Shown here one piece after another: positions 37,900-47,962 of a stretch of 64,000 nucleotides of DNA. The position numbers and the translations under genes are program-made. The stretch is from NCBI GenBank assembly GCA_963723235.1, contig CAVRPV010000019.1, positions 62,001-126,000 of the forward strand, read 5' to 3'. Numbering within the stretch: the first letter of the stretch is position 1; every line of letters starts with the position of its first letter. The stretch is from CAIRTM01 sp963723235 (GTDB taxonomy: Bacteria > Desulfobacterota > WTBG01 > CAIYCZ01 > CAIRTM01). The notes beneath the pieces are model-generated. The model did no database searches, was not told where the DNA came from, and saw only the letters and a program-made list of their open reading frames with translations.

Positions 37900-38489
37900 G
37901 TGCGGTATGCACTGGCACCCTATCCTGCAGTATGCCACGCTGAAGATCCCCCGGCTACGCCGGGCTGCGATGAAACGGTGCATTTCAGCCGGGTTGCGCA
38001 GGCCGATGCGCACATGGCGCTGCGGGCGTCATTCCTTGTACAGGGCGATGCCGACCTTGTTGATGAAACTTTGCGCAATGCTGAAAAATTTCCCGAGTTT
38101 ATGCCCAATACCGATGAGGTACAGGTGCTTGAACGCGCTGAAGATCACCAGATTGTATCATTTAAGGGCTCAAGCGGACTGTTCAAAAGCGAAGTTGTTT
38201 TGCGGCGCGTTGCCGACGACCGCAGCCGCCGCATATCATGGAGCCTTGTCCGTGGAAGCCTTGACGTCAAGCGAAGGGTTCTGGGCGGTTGAACACGACA
38301 CGATGTGCGGAGCTTCGCGTGTAACCTACTAAACACAGTCGATGCAAAGCTGCCATTACCAGGCGCCTTGTCCGCTCGTTTTTGCGCACCAGCATTGAGG
38401 ATACTGCCGTAAACCTGCGCAAGCGGGTTTCCAGCAACGGAACCTGGCAGAGCGAAGAATACCGCAAACGCCTGAAACATACGCGATAG
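37900..38489 (+). pseudogene. SRPBCC/COQ10-START-like protein (frameshifts)
   Basis: The central frame DETVHFSRVAQADAHMALRA, EKFPEFMPNTDEVQVLERA and RRISWSLVRGSLDVK matches polyketide cyclase/COQ10 START-like domains that bind lipids or quinones. After breaks near 38275 and 38330 come VEHDTMCGASRVTY and FLRTSIEDTAVNLRKRVSSN, the usual C-terminal helix. It ends at 38489. An upstream frame, LRKLLIICLRAVCTGTLSC, could be its signal peptide, so the start is uncertain. It follows the glycosyltransferase closely. Confidence 0.6.
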
Positions 38490-38694
38490 AGCACGATAAA
38501 AGAATCCCTGCGCAATGCAAAAGCCCGAACCCGGGAAGCTCTACACGCGACAATCGCTGCAGCAGCAAAAACCGTGTCTCATCAGGATGCTCTGAGATGG
38601 TTAAGCTCGTGAGTACTTCAAGTATTACAGCGTTACAATGCTCTAACCGTCCAGCCAACCAGCTGACACTCTTTAATATTTAACCGGACACTGC

Positions 38695-38865
38695 TTAGGG
38701 CATGTATTCAATAAGCATCGGATAGCACGGATGATACACCGGATACAGTTCCAGCCTGTGCTGTTCGTTCTGAGCCGAACAGATGAATACCTGCATTGCA
38801 AACAGAGTTGTAAAAACAATATAGGCAAACATTGACAGCATTATTTTTAAAAGCATTTTCTTCAT
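38695..38865 (-). CDS. Small exported peptide, 56 aa
   Basis: AAAAGGAGGAAGC lies ideally upstream of the ATG at 38865. The product has a typical signal peptide (KKMLLKIMLSMFAYIVFTT to QVFICSAQ) and a mature part of about 25 residues, rich in Tyr, Pro and His (YPVYHPCYP). I do not recognise it. A three-unit TTAAN array with 11-bp spacing lies 93 bases upstream, suggesting phosphate control. The region 38490-38694 shows nothing. Confidence 0.6.
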   Translation of the reverse strand: MKKMLLKIMLSMFAYIVFTTLFAMQVFICSAQNEQHRLELYPVYHPCYPMLIEYMP

Positions 38866-38957
38866 ATACAGCTTCCTCCTTTTTCTGGTTTTTCTGCCTG
38901 TCTTGGCAGCGCCCTGTTAAATATTTTCATCTCTGCCTACAATCTAACTCCGAAGAG

Positions 38958-38984
38958 TTAATCGGGTATAAGTGTACAGTTAAA
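38958..38984. promoter_or_regulatory. Pho box array upstream of the small exported peptide
   Basis: TTAAT (38958), TAAGT (38969) and TTAAA (38980) are spaced exactly 11 bases apart. The spacing equals that of PhoB-family direct repeats. Confidence 0.55.
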
Positions 38985-39073
38985 AAGGAACGCACATGTA
39001 TTGTGCAGGGTGTGCGTCTGCACTTTTTCACTCAGCACGCATAAGAACTATATGTGCAGGACGGCAAAGTTCT

Positions 39074-39275
39074 TCACAGGCATGATTTCTTACAGGACAA
39101 CATTACTATGCGATATTTGTGCAGGAATGAATAAGCGTTTATTTTTGCGATAACCGGGGTTGCGAGATATTTCTCAAGCATAGCACCTCCGGCAAAGCCG
39201 GGGTTTACCTGTAAAAAAAGCAAGCGCAAGACAGCTACCGGCGATCGCCAGCGCGAAAAGCCATTCACGGCGCAT
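39074..39275 (-). CDS. Possible small membrane peptide(s)
   Basis: ATG at 39275 opens RREWLFALAIAGSCLALAFF, a signal or membrane segment, but this frame stops after 32 residues. In another frame, MLEKYLATPVIAKINAYSF starts after GGAGG and ends at 39074. They could be two tiny overlapping genes or one frameshifted gene. Evidence is thin. Confidence 0.25.
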
Positions 39276-39359
39276 CAGGTCATGTTCGATTCCTTTGAAA
39301 AAAGGGAAAGGAGGGCTCCGGGGACCCAGCACTCTTTTCCATACACTTGAGGTGTACGT

Positions 39360-40920
39360 TTATTTCATCACCGGCAGAGACGGCAGCCGCATGGCTGCGG
39401 CGATTGCCTTGGCAATGTCGGTATTATCGTAAAAACCGGTAAACCGCCAGGCACCTGCGCCCGCGGCATAGACCGGGATCGGAACGCCGGTATGGGAATA
39501 GGAGGTCCAGCCGATGCTGGCGCGCTCGTTCAGGATATGGGTGATCGTGACCACGATGGGCTCATAGCCGCTATACAGAAAGGTATTTTCAGAAGCATTG
39601 TTGTTGTTTGAGCCGCACATGGACTTGTCATAGGCATCTTCAAGCTTTTCTTTCTGGTAATCATTCAGATCCGCCCAGACAAGGCCGAACGTATCCTGCA
39701 TAAGGGTCACAAACTCGGCATTGCTTGCCAGGTTTGTGGGGCTGGTATAGTCATAGCCGCTGGCATAGGCAGCCTTGTGGTCGGCCCACTGATTGTCGCC
39801 GAAATACTGGAAGCTGCAGTCCTGGGTCATGAGACGGTCATAATAGGCCGTATAGCCCGTTGTGGCATGGCCGACGGTCATGCCGCCGGTTTCATGGTCG
39901 CCGGTGACAATGATAAGAGTATCCTTGGGGTACTTTTTGTAAAATTCAAGAGCCACGCGCGACGCTGTCGTCGAAATCGAGCATATCGCCGATCGTGGCG
40001 ACGGCGTCATTGGCATGGCAGGCCCAGTCGATCTTACCGCCTTCAACCATCAGGAAGAAGCCCTCGTCTTTGCCCTTGCCTTTTTTGCCGTTATTGGACA
40101 GGCAGGCGATGGCGACTTCGGTCATTTCGGCAAGCGAAAGGTTGGTTAAGGGCCGATCAACAGCGTACGGCATGGCGCCGCTGTCCTGCAGCCAGGGATT
40201 AATACACACGACTTTGCTCTGCGGAGTGGTTTTGAGCGACATGATGGAAGCACGGTCGTTAAGCACGGTGTAACCGTTTGTGTCAAGCAGGTCCCAGATA
40301 TTGTTGCCCGTGTCGCCAGCTGCGGGCCGGACCCGTGGGCGAAGCAAAGCCGCCGCCGCCGAAAAATTCATAGCCGGTCGCGGCAAGCTGGCTGGCAATA
40401 TTGTTGTAGTAGCCCCGGTTCTCGGCGCTGGCATAGTAGGACGCGGGCGTTGCATGATCAAGCGATACGCTCGATAATGATGCCCACTTTCCGGCCACTT
40501 CATGGGCCAGCTGGGCCACGCTTTTTACGCTGTTGGTTTTGGTTTCATCCATGCCGACGGTGCCGCTGACGGTCTTGATGCCGCAGGCGAACGCCGTGCC
40601 CGATGAGGCCGAATCCGTCATCAGCGCGAATGCATCATAGGTGGTCTGCATGCCCTGTACCGGCAGCTTGCTCATGGTGAGCCGGTTTGCGGGCTTGAGC
40701 AGGTCCGTTGCCAGTTTTGCCGACCGCCGTTGAGCGTTGTCAGGTAGGCTTCAGCGGCCTGAACCTGTGAGTTGGCCATTCCGTCACCGAGGAAAAAGAA
40801 TACGTACTTGGGCCTGCCGACCAATGCGGCCTGCGCCTGAACGCTGACGGCGCAGACTGCAAACGCGGCCATAATAGTCACTACTGCAATCACTTTCAGT
40901 TTTTTATGCATGCGATACAT
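39360..40920 (-). pseudogene. phoA: Secreted alkaline phosphatase, PhoA family (three frameshifts)
   Basis: GGAGGAGACACC precedes the ATG at 40920. The signal peptide is KLKVIAVVTIMAAFAVCAVS. Metal and catalytic motifs follow across changing frames: YVFFFLGDGMANSQVQAAE (metal Asp), MTDSASSGTAFACGIKT (the phosphorylated Ser), FFLMVEGGKIDWACHANDA and VTGDHETGGMTVGHATTGYT (metal Asp/His). The end has YSHTGVPIPVYAAGAGAW with the last metal His. The span of about 515 residues is normal. Breaks lie near 40725, 40330 and 39960. It releases phosphate from organic esters in the periplasm. A Pho box array lies 170 bases upstream. Confidence 0.85.
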
Positions 40921-41089
40921 GGTGTCTCCTCCCTGCTGATGTGTTGTGTGTCGTTACGTGTCAGGTGCTGCAGCGTTATTGGTCATTGCGCCGAACGTTC
41001 ACTGCTTCCACGCATCTGTTCAGTCCCGTGCCTCCTTTCTAACGATACGCAGCAATAGTCTCAATACCTGCAAAGATAGCCGGGAGCTA

Positions 41090-41116
41090 TTAACCGGAGA
41101 TTAAGTGCGGATTAAT
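41090..41116. promoter_or_regulatory. Pho box array upstream of the alkaline phosphatase
   Basis: TTAAC (41090), TTAAG (41101) and TTAAT (41112) are three near-identical boxes at exact 11-bp spacing. Confidence 0.65.
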
Positions 41117-41164
41117 TTTGAGGCGCGGCAGGACTGTTGAGCGATCCCGTCTGAAATCGCGGCA

Positions 41165-43001
41165 TCAGGCCGGGACAGCGGCCTGACGAACGTCAGCAGC
41201 GTGATGCGCCCTGAAGGCGGCAAGCCCCTGTTGCCCAAGAAAGCGCTGCAGAAGACGGCTGTCGGTTTTCAGCAGGTCGACAACAAGCAGGCCGTCGATT
41301 ACCCCGGAAAAAGAAGGATCAACATTAAAGTCAACAATGGCGGCATGCAGCTTGAGGTAATGGCGCAGGAGCACGGGCATGCCCTTTCCGTCGTGCTCAA
41401 TATCGGCAATCATCGCGGAGATGTTGTCGAAGGTCAGTTCATCGAAAATCTCCGGCCCTTTAATAAAGGGGAAAGAGCGAACCGGGTTGCGCGGCCCGGA
41501 CGCAGTGCGACAGGTCGGCATGCGGCCGGGTGCAGCGCAAAAAACTCAACATCAGGTCTTTCGATACGCGGTGGTAATCATTGCTGATGCTGACCGGGCC
41601 AAAGAGCTTTGCGTAGTGGGGATTGCGCACAACGTACTGGCCGATGCCCTTCCACAAAGTTGCCAGCGTATTGTACTGCTTCTGGTAGTCCGGGCTGATG
41701 AACGAGCGCCCCAGTTCGAGGGCCGGCCCGAGATGACGAAAGAAGTCCCGCTTTATATCAAACAGCGTTGACGTATAGAGACCGTTGCGGCCATGGCGCG
41801 ACAGTATGTCGTCGCTGTGCCCGACACGGTAGGCGCCGGCGATCCTGCCAAGCGCGTCATCCCAGAGAAAAATATGCTGATAGTAGTCATCAAAGGCGTC
41901 AAGGTCACAGGATCTGCCCGTTCCTTCGCTGACGGCGCGGAAGGCCTCTTCCCGCAGGCGCCCGATTTCGCGCAGAACAGCGGGGCTGCCGGGTTTTTCG
42001 ACGGCATAAACATGCATGTGCCCGTGCCGCAGCAGCAGCCGGTCCCCGGGCAGGTTGCCGATTTCAGCCTCAAGACTGTCCCGGGGAACAGCCGAAATCA
42101 GCGGCGCACAGCCGGCGGGCCGGCACCGCAGCACGGTGCGTTTAATGCCGGTGGTGCGCGCGGCGCCGGCGCTTCGTCGTCCCAGCAGGTAGGTATGCAG
42201 GCGCAAATAGCGCGTGACGGCGCTGCGTGAATCCATATGCTCAATGGCGGCATACGTGATCGGCCGGCCGATGGCGAGCGGGATATCAGAGGACTTTTTC
42301 TTCATCAGCTCACGCGGCAGCATGGCAGTTCTGAGCAGCGGATGCACCATGCCCATGAGCTGGAAAAACAGACTGTTACGCCCGCTGAAATAGACCGGCA
42401 GCGTCACGGCACGGGTATGCTGTATAAGCGCTGCCGCGTGCAGCGACCACGCTGGATCGGTTATGCGGCGGACGGATGGGTCCCAGTGCGATACCTCGCC
42501 TGCGGGGAACATGCCGACGGCGCCGCCGCCGCGCAGCCAGGACAGTGCATTTTTCATGGGCGCCAGGTTGCGGATGGCGGCATTGTTTCCCTGGAACGGG
42601 TCAACCGGGATAATGCTGTGCTGTATTTCAGGTATCTGATGCAGGAAATAATTACCGATAATCTTTACATCATTTCGAACGCGGCTGAGCAGCCAGCCCA
42701 GAATGATGCCGTCAAGCGCGCCGAAGGGATGATTGCACACCACGACCAGCGGCCCGCTGCGGGGTATTCTTTCCAGATCACTGTCGTTGACCCGCACCGC
42801 CACATTCAGAAAATCAATACAGCGCCCAAAAAAAGTATCGGCCTGCTGATGCTGCAGGCATCTGTACATGTGATTGACTGCGCTCAGGCACAGCATCTTC
42901 TCAAGAGGCGCCTCGACCATCTGCACGAAACGCGCTGATGCCGGTTTCGCAATGTGGCGTTTAAGGTCGATAAGCTTGTCCACGGCGTGAGTGTCGGGCA
43001 T
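41165..43001 (-). CDS. Bifunctional lysophospholipid-type/OlsB-like acyltransferase, OlsF-like (one frameshift)
   Basis: GGAGGCTGCACC precedes ATG at 43001. The N-terminal half is a PlsC-like domain (LVVVCNHPFGALDGIILGWL near residue 85; GMFPAGEVSHWD near residue 163). The C-terminal half is the hemolysin-like GNAT domain seen in OlsB (AYRVGHSDDIL, LELGRSFISPDYQKQYNTL, YAKLFGPVSISNDYH). After a break near 41500 the GNAT domain ends with KGMPVLLRHYLKLHAAIVDF and VDLLKTDSRLLQRFLG. The two-domain order matches OlsF, which makes ornithine lipid by N- and O-acylation of ornithine. A four-unit Pho box lies 57 bases upstream, consistent with phosphate-starvation control of ornithine lipids. Confidence 0.82.
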
Positions 43002-43057
43002 GGTGCAGCCTCCTAAAAATAAATTTTCTGCTCTGTAAGAAGCGTATGCCGGAAGTA

Positions 43058-43095
43058 TTAACGGGTGATAAACGCCTCGTTATATTTCCATTAAG
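43058..43095. promoter_or_regulatory. Pho box array between the OlsF-like and PHP-glycosyltransferase genes
   Basis: TTAAC (43058), TAAAC (43069), TTATA (43080) and TTAAG (43091) form four units with exact 11-bp spacing. The array is 57 bases from the OlsF-like start and 172 bases from the divergent PHP gene, so it may serve both. Confidence 0.65.
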
Positions 43096-43266
43096 CTCAG
43101 GCTCACGCTATGCCGGCCAAAACAAGGGCAACACAAAAATAACAAGGCCGTTATCGGGCTTTAACTCTTGACAGGTATTGAATAAAGAGAATCAATCAAG
43201 GCAGGCAGCCGGAAATCAGGCCTGCCGGTACAGCACACGGTTTTTCGTACAGGGGAGGAAACGCAT

Positions 43267-45145
43267 ATGGCAAAGGCGGATCTGCATGTTCATTCCTCAT
43301 ATTCGGCCCGGCCTTCGGAGTGGTTCCTGCAGCGGCTCGGCACGCGGGAGTCATACACGGACCCCGAAACCATCTACCGGGAAGCGCTGAAACAGGGGAT
43401 GGATTTCGTAACCATCACCGACCATAACACCATCGAGGGCGCGCTGATCCTGAAGGAGCGCCACCCGGAGCGTGTTTTTACCGGCGTTGAGGCGACAACC
43501 TATTTTCCGGAAACAGGCTGCAAGGTGCACCTGCTGGTCTACGGTTTTAATGAAGCGCAGTTTGCCATGATTAGACCGGCTGCGGCCCGATATTTACCAG
43601 CTGAGAGACTATGTGCGCGAGCAGGGCCTTGCGCATTCGGTCGCTCACGCAACCTATTCAATAAACAACCGCCTTACCTTTGAACAGATCGAAAAACTGC
43701 TGCTGCTGTTTGACTGATTTGAAGCCATCAACGGCAGCCGAAGCCGCTACGCCAACGAGGTTTTCCAGCGCTCGCTTGCCTCTCTGACGCCCGAGCGCAT
43801 CGAGCGCCTCAGACGCAAACACGGCATTGAACCCTTCAGCGATACGGCTTGGCGCAAAGCGCTTACCGGCGGCACCGACGATCACGGCGGCCTGTTCATC
43901 GGCAGAACACATACTGAGGCACACGCGGACAATCCTCCGGAATTTCTGCAGGCGCTGCAGCGCAAAGAAACCATGGCAGCAGGCCGGCACAATGATTACC
44001 GCGGACTTGCCTTTTCACTGTATAAAATCGCCTATGACTTTTCCTGCTCGAACAGCATGGTCATATCATCGCCCCTGCTCAGTGCAATCAACCGGCTGCT
44101 GTTTGACAAAAGTTCACTCACCGTTAAAAACCGCTTTGCGCTCAAAAAAGTTTCTTATTCCCGCTCCAGCGGTGAAATTGAGCGCCTCATCGCCGACCTT
44201 ATCGACACGCTCCAGATAAAACAGACCCGCTCAATTGACGACACCCTCGAGTATGTCCACACCACCGTGGCGCATCTGTGCGATGAACTGTTCCGGCAGG
44301 TTGCACACACGGTCGAAGAAAGCCTTTCCAGCGGCAGCATTACCGGGCTTATGCACTGCGTCTCAAGCGCGCTGCCCGGGCTGTTTCTTGCGCTGCCGTT
44401 TTTTTCATCCCTCAATATTCTTTTTGAATCGCGCGCGCTGGTGGAACAGTTAAATGCAGAATTTGCAGAGCATATACACCGGCATCCCATAAAAACGCTT
44501 GTACTCACCGATGCCGTATGCGCAGCCGATTGCGCTGACGATTTGTTTGAGCAGTACAGCCGCGCACGCGGATGTGCGGCGGTTGATGGCGCTGTCATTG
44601 CGTGCGGAGACCTTAAAAACAGCCCGCACAGCATCCTGCCCGCAATCCACGAATTTAGTCTTCCATTCGGAGCCCGATGCACACTACGCGTTCCCTCGGT
44701 GCTGAACGCCATCAGGCACATCAGCGAGCAGCATCCGGATGAAATTGTTGTGACATCTCCGGGGCCGATGGGCCTGCTCGGGCTGCTCATAGCACGGCTG
44801 CTGCATGTGCCCTGCGTGGGTGTGCGCGACCCGCGCATGGCAGCAGCCGCAGGCGGCGGCGATGACGCCGTTCTCGGAGAGCGCTACTTCCGCTGGTTTT
44901 ACTCCATGACGGATTGTGTCGTGGAAGGATTTCCGGCAGCCGCGCAGCTCAATCCCTTTATCCCCGCACCAGATATTCCCGATTTTGATTACGAGATCCT
45001 GCATCCACTGCATGCCGCAGGGGCTGGCCGTTATGCAGGCAGCTCAGGCTGTCTAAAACATTGTAATGCTGAGATCGCTGTTATGCACTTAAAGTTGCAC
45101 AATGCTCCAGTGGCCGTATTGCTTCTAATTTTGATGACACCGTAA
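43267..45145 (+). CDS. PHP-domain/glycosyltransferase fusion, truncated (frameshift and in-frame TGA)
   Basis: AGGGGAGGAAACGC precedes ATG at 43267. The first part is a PHP metal-phosphoesterase domain: ADLHVHSSYSARPSEW, MDFVTITDHNTIEG, VFTGVEATTYFPE, later GGTDDHGGLFIGRTHTEA with metal ligands. A frame change near 43580 and an in-frame TGA at 43715 interrupt it. The second part matches the acceptor domain of SqdX-like GT4 glycosyltransferases (LRVPSVLNAIRHISEQHP, VVTSPGPMGLLGLLIARLL, YFRWFYSMTDCVVEGFPA). The donor-binding GT domain is missing; the frame ends in unrelated sequence. Such fusions may make or remodel glycolipids. Substrate unknown. Confidence 0.72.
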
Positions 45146-45412
45146 AAAATCGTCGGCTGTCACTTCGAACCCTTGTAACTGCGGCACGTCATCACTTCAG
45201 GATATGCACACGACTATCGCCTCCTGATTGCATGGACATAACCGTCCCAACCCTTGATTACAAAAACCAAGAATGTACTTTCAGCTTGTTCGGCAACGCT
45301 GAGGGAAACGGAGTTCCTCACCTTGCACTATTTCGTCTTTCTGCGTTGCGGACACATGCATCCTTTCCGGCAAATCCTGAATGCGCCGCTGCGAAGCAAG
45401 GGCACCTGTAAA

Positions 45413-45439
45413 TTAATAAAATGTTTAAAATGCATTAAC
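45413..45439. promoter_or_regulatory. Distal Pho box array upstream of pstS
   Basis: TTAAT (45413), TTTAA (45424) and TTAAC (45435) lie at 11-bp spacing, about 300 bases upstream of pstS. The region 45146-45412 shows no gene. Confidence 0.5.
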
Positions 45440-45577
45440 AATTAAGGCCTATAGTCTAAGCCGATACACCTTAGACATAATCGCATTAACCGGCAGGTGT
45501 CTGGACAATGCCATGGAAGATAATAACTTTACCGAACATTAACCAGCAGGGCGGAAAGGGGGTATTGTTAGCGAAAA

Positions 45578-45615
45578 TTAACCGTAAATTAACACAAGTA
45601 TCAGACTGAATTAAC
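45578..45615. promoter_or_regulatory. Proximal Pho box array upstream of pstS
   Basis: TTAAC boxes at 45578, 45589 and 45611 lie at 11 and 22 bp; the box at 45600 is missing. A further TTAAC lies at 45539. pstS starts 128 bases downstream. Confidence 0.65.
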
Positions 45616-45742
45616 AATTAAGCACTACATTTAAGCAAAGACGATAGTTTGATATGCGCACATGACGGCTTGTATGCGCGGCTGATCACAACAATTTCAC
45701 CACACCCTGACAAAACCAGACAGAAGAGAAAGGAAGGGAACC

Positions 45743-46582
45743 ATGAAAAAAATTTTTAAAAATATCACCAGCTTTGCAACAGCTGCTATTGCGGCAGCGG
45801 TAATGGTCGGAACGGTTTATGCCGGAGAGACCATTGTTATGGACGGTTCAACCACGGTCGGCCCGCTCGCCAAGGCATTTGCAGAATTCTACATGCGGCA
45901 GAACCCCGGCGTTAACATCACGGTCGGCGAGTCCGGCAGCGGCAACGGCGCCAAAAGCATGATCAACAAAACCTGCCAGGTGGCTAACATGTCGCGCATG
46001 ATGAAGGACACCGAATTCAAGGCTGCAGTCGACGCGGGGGTACTGCCGGTGACCCATGTTGTAGCCCTGGACGGCCTGCCCGTCCTGGTGCACCCCTCCA
46101 ACCCGGTAACAAACCTGACGGTTGCCCAGGTAAAACAAATCTACACGGGCCAAATCACCAACTGGAAGCAGGTCGGTGGACCCGATCTGGGCATTGTCCG
46201 CGTCAGCCGGGATACCAACAGCGGTACCTATGAATGCTTCAACGAGCTGATCATGAACAAAGAGAAAATCAGCGATAGCGCCGAATACGTGGGCAGCAAC
46301 GGCGCTATCCGCCAGCGCGTGCAGACCACCCCGGCAGCCATAGGCTATGCCGGTCTCGCCTTTGTGGATGATACGGTCAAAGCCCTGAGCATCAACGGCA
46401 TAGCACCCACGGAAGCAACCGTGCGCAACGGCTCGTACCCGATCGCGCGCCCCCTGTTCATGTTCACGGACGGCTATCCCAAACTCGGCAGCCATCTGCA
46501 GCGCCTTGTCACCCTGTGCCTGACCGAAGAAGGCAACACCCTGATCAAAGAAACGGGTTTCATTGCGACAACCGATTATTAA
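45743..46582 (+). CDS. pstS: Phosphate ABC transporter substrate-binding protein
   Basis: PstS binds phosphate in the periplasm. GAAAGGAAGGGAACC precedes ATG. The signal peptide NITSFATAAIAAAVMVGTVY ends at AGE, followed by the family start IVMDGSTTVGPLAKAFAEFY. Phosphate-binding loops are visible as VGESGSGNGAKSMINKTC, VSRDTNSGTYECFNEL and SNGAIRQRVQTTPAAIGYAG. The 279-residue length fits the shorter PstS type. It opens the pst operon under two Pho box arrays and is separated from pstC by a stem-loop. Confidence 0.95.
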   Translation: MKKIFKNITSFATAAIAAAVMVGTVYAGETIVMDGSTTVGPLAKAFAEFYMRQNPGVNITVGESGSGNGAKSMINKTCQVANMSRMMKDTEFKAAVDAGVLPVTHVVALDGLPVLVHPSNPVTNLTVAQVKQIYTGQITNWKQVGGPDLGIVRVSRDTNSGTYECFNELIMNKEKISDSAEYVGSNGAIRQRVQTTPAAIGYAGLAFVDDTVKALSINGIAPTEATVRNGSYPIARPLFMFTDGYPKLGSHLQRLVTLCLTEEGNTLIKETGFIATTDY

Positions 46583-46594
46583 TAAAATCCCTCC

Positions 46595-46626
46595 ATGCCT
46601 GCAGAACGCCGGCGGTTCTGCGGGCA
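46595..46626 (+). other. Stem-loop between pstS and pstC
   Basis: The arms ATGCCTGCAGAAC and GTTCTGCGGGCAT pair around GCCGGCG. There is no T run. Such stem-loops after pstS often protect or partly attenuate the mRNA, giving more binding protein than permease; that role is inferred. Confidence 0.6.
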
Positions 46627-46780
46627 TCTCCAAACAGAAAACGGGTACGCCGCGTCATGCCGCGCAGCGTACCCGTTGCACATAGACGCCGCCACAGATC
46701 GGCAGACATGCGGTACCTGCCGCACCATACAGAGCAAATAACCGCGCACAGGCATACAAGCACCGGGACTATTAAAAACC

Positions 46781-47959
46781 ATGACCGCAAGAACCGCGAC
46801 GCAGCCGAGAAAACAATCCCTGATGATGAGCCGCCGTGCCGGCCGTATGCAGCGCATAGGTCAGATGCTCGGCCAGACCTTCCTGCTCAGCATCACATCG
46901 CTTTCAGCAATAGCGGTTTTGTTCATTTTTTTCTTTATCACCCGCGATGCGATTCCTTTTTTTATGCCTAAAACCGGCTCATTCAACTGGACAAATATAC
47001 AGCAATTCTTTACGCAAACCGCCTGGTACCCATCGGCCCGGCCCGGCCAATTCGGCGCACTGAGCCTTTTCTACGGAACCGCCATGGTAACCCTGGGCGC
47101 CGTCATAGTGGCGGTACCGCTGGGCATATCCGCGGCAGTGTGTTTAAGCGATGTTCTGGCTTTTAACGTACGGCAAATCGTCAAGCCGGTTATTGAAATT
47201 CTGGCCGCGATTCCATCGGTTGCCTACGGATTTTTCGCCCTCGTCGTCTTTGCGCCAATGCTGCAGAACTACGGCGGCAGCGTGCTTGCTTTCGGTTTCT
47301 GGATCATTGCCCTGCCCGTGCTGGGAATTGCCTGCATTATCGCAGGCGAAACCGTTGCCGCGCAATTTCCGGAAAACAGACGCAAGGCCGCGGCAATGCT
47401 CTCAACAGCCGTGCTGGGCGCTCTGAGCCTGGTTGTGCTGTGGATGATCGGGCAGCGCCTGTCCGGCATGCCCATCAGCAGCGGCACCAACGCATTCAAC
47501 GTATCAATTATACTGGGCATCATGGCCCTGCCGACCGTGGTAAGCGTATCCGAGGATGCTCTGCAGGCGGTCGGACGGGAGCTGCGCGAAGGCAGCTACG
47601 CCCTTGGCGCGACCCGCGCGGAAACGATTATAAAAACCGTCATGCCGGCCGCCCTCAGCGGCATTTTGGCCGCCGTTATCCTGGGTGTGATGCGGGCTGT
47701 CGGCGAAACCATGGTGGTCTGGATGGCCTCGGGCAACGCGGCTCAGATCCCTGCGCCCTTTTACAATTTTATGGAGCCGATACGCACCCTGACCGCAACA
47801 ATAGCCGGCGACATGGGGGAGGCAGACCATGTGACCGGCAGCGACCGATACAGTGTGCTGTTTGCGCTGGCCCTGTGCCTGCTGGCGTTTTCATTCGTCA
47901 TGAACCTTGTCAGCGAGACAATTGTGCGCCGCTCCCGCAAAAAACTGGGGAAATCATAG
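46781..47959 (+). CDS. pstC: Phosphate ABC transporter permease PstC
   Basis: This is the inner-membrane permease subunit. The 392-residue protein has six core helices with a first helix at residues 33-54 and a long periplasmic loop. The ABC permease EAA loop is visible as ELREGSYALGATRAETIIKT, followed by PAALSGILAAVILGVMRAVG. The polar N-terminus (about 30 residues) is longer than usual. Residues SVAYGFFALVVFAP match the PstC family. It is followed by pstA with a three-base gap. Confidence 0.94.
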   Translation: MTARTATQPRKQSLMMSRRAGRMQRIGQMLGQTFLLSITSLSAIAVLFIFFFITRDAIPFFMPKTGSFNWTNIQQFFTQTAWYPSARPGQFGALSLFYGTAMVTLGAVIVAVPLGISAAVCLSDVLAFNVRQIVKPVIEILAAIPSVAYGFFALVVFAPMLQNYGGSVLAFGFWIIALPVLGIACIIAGETVAAQFPENRRKAAAMLSTAVLGALSLVVLWMIGQRLSGMPISSGTNAFNVSIILGIMALPTVVSVSEDALQAVGRELREGSYALGATRAETIIKTVMPAALSGILAAVILGVMRAVGETMVVWMASGNAAQIPAPFYNFMEPIRTLTATIAGDMGEADHVTGSDRYSVLFALALCLLAFSFVMNLVSETIVRRSRKKLGKS

Positions 47960-47962
47960 CCC

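Noticed and set aside
38832..39044. 70-codon plus-strand frame
   Set aside because: It overlaps the start and control region of the well-supported small exported peptide on the other strand and has no ribosome site.
43715..43717. TGA as a selenocysteine codon
   Set aside because: The same gene has a frameshift close by, the region is rich in read errors, and I see no SECIS-like hairpin directly downstream. PHP domains are not known for Sec at this place.
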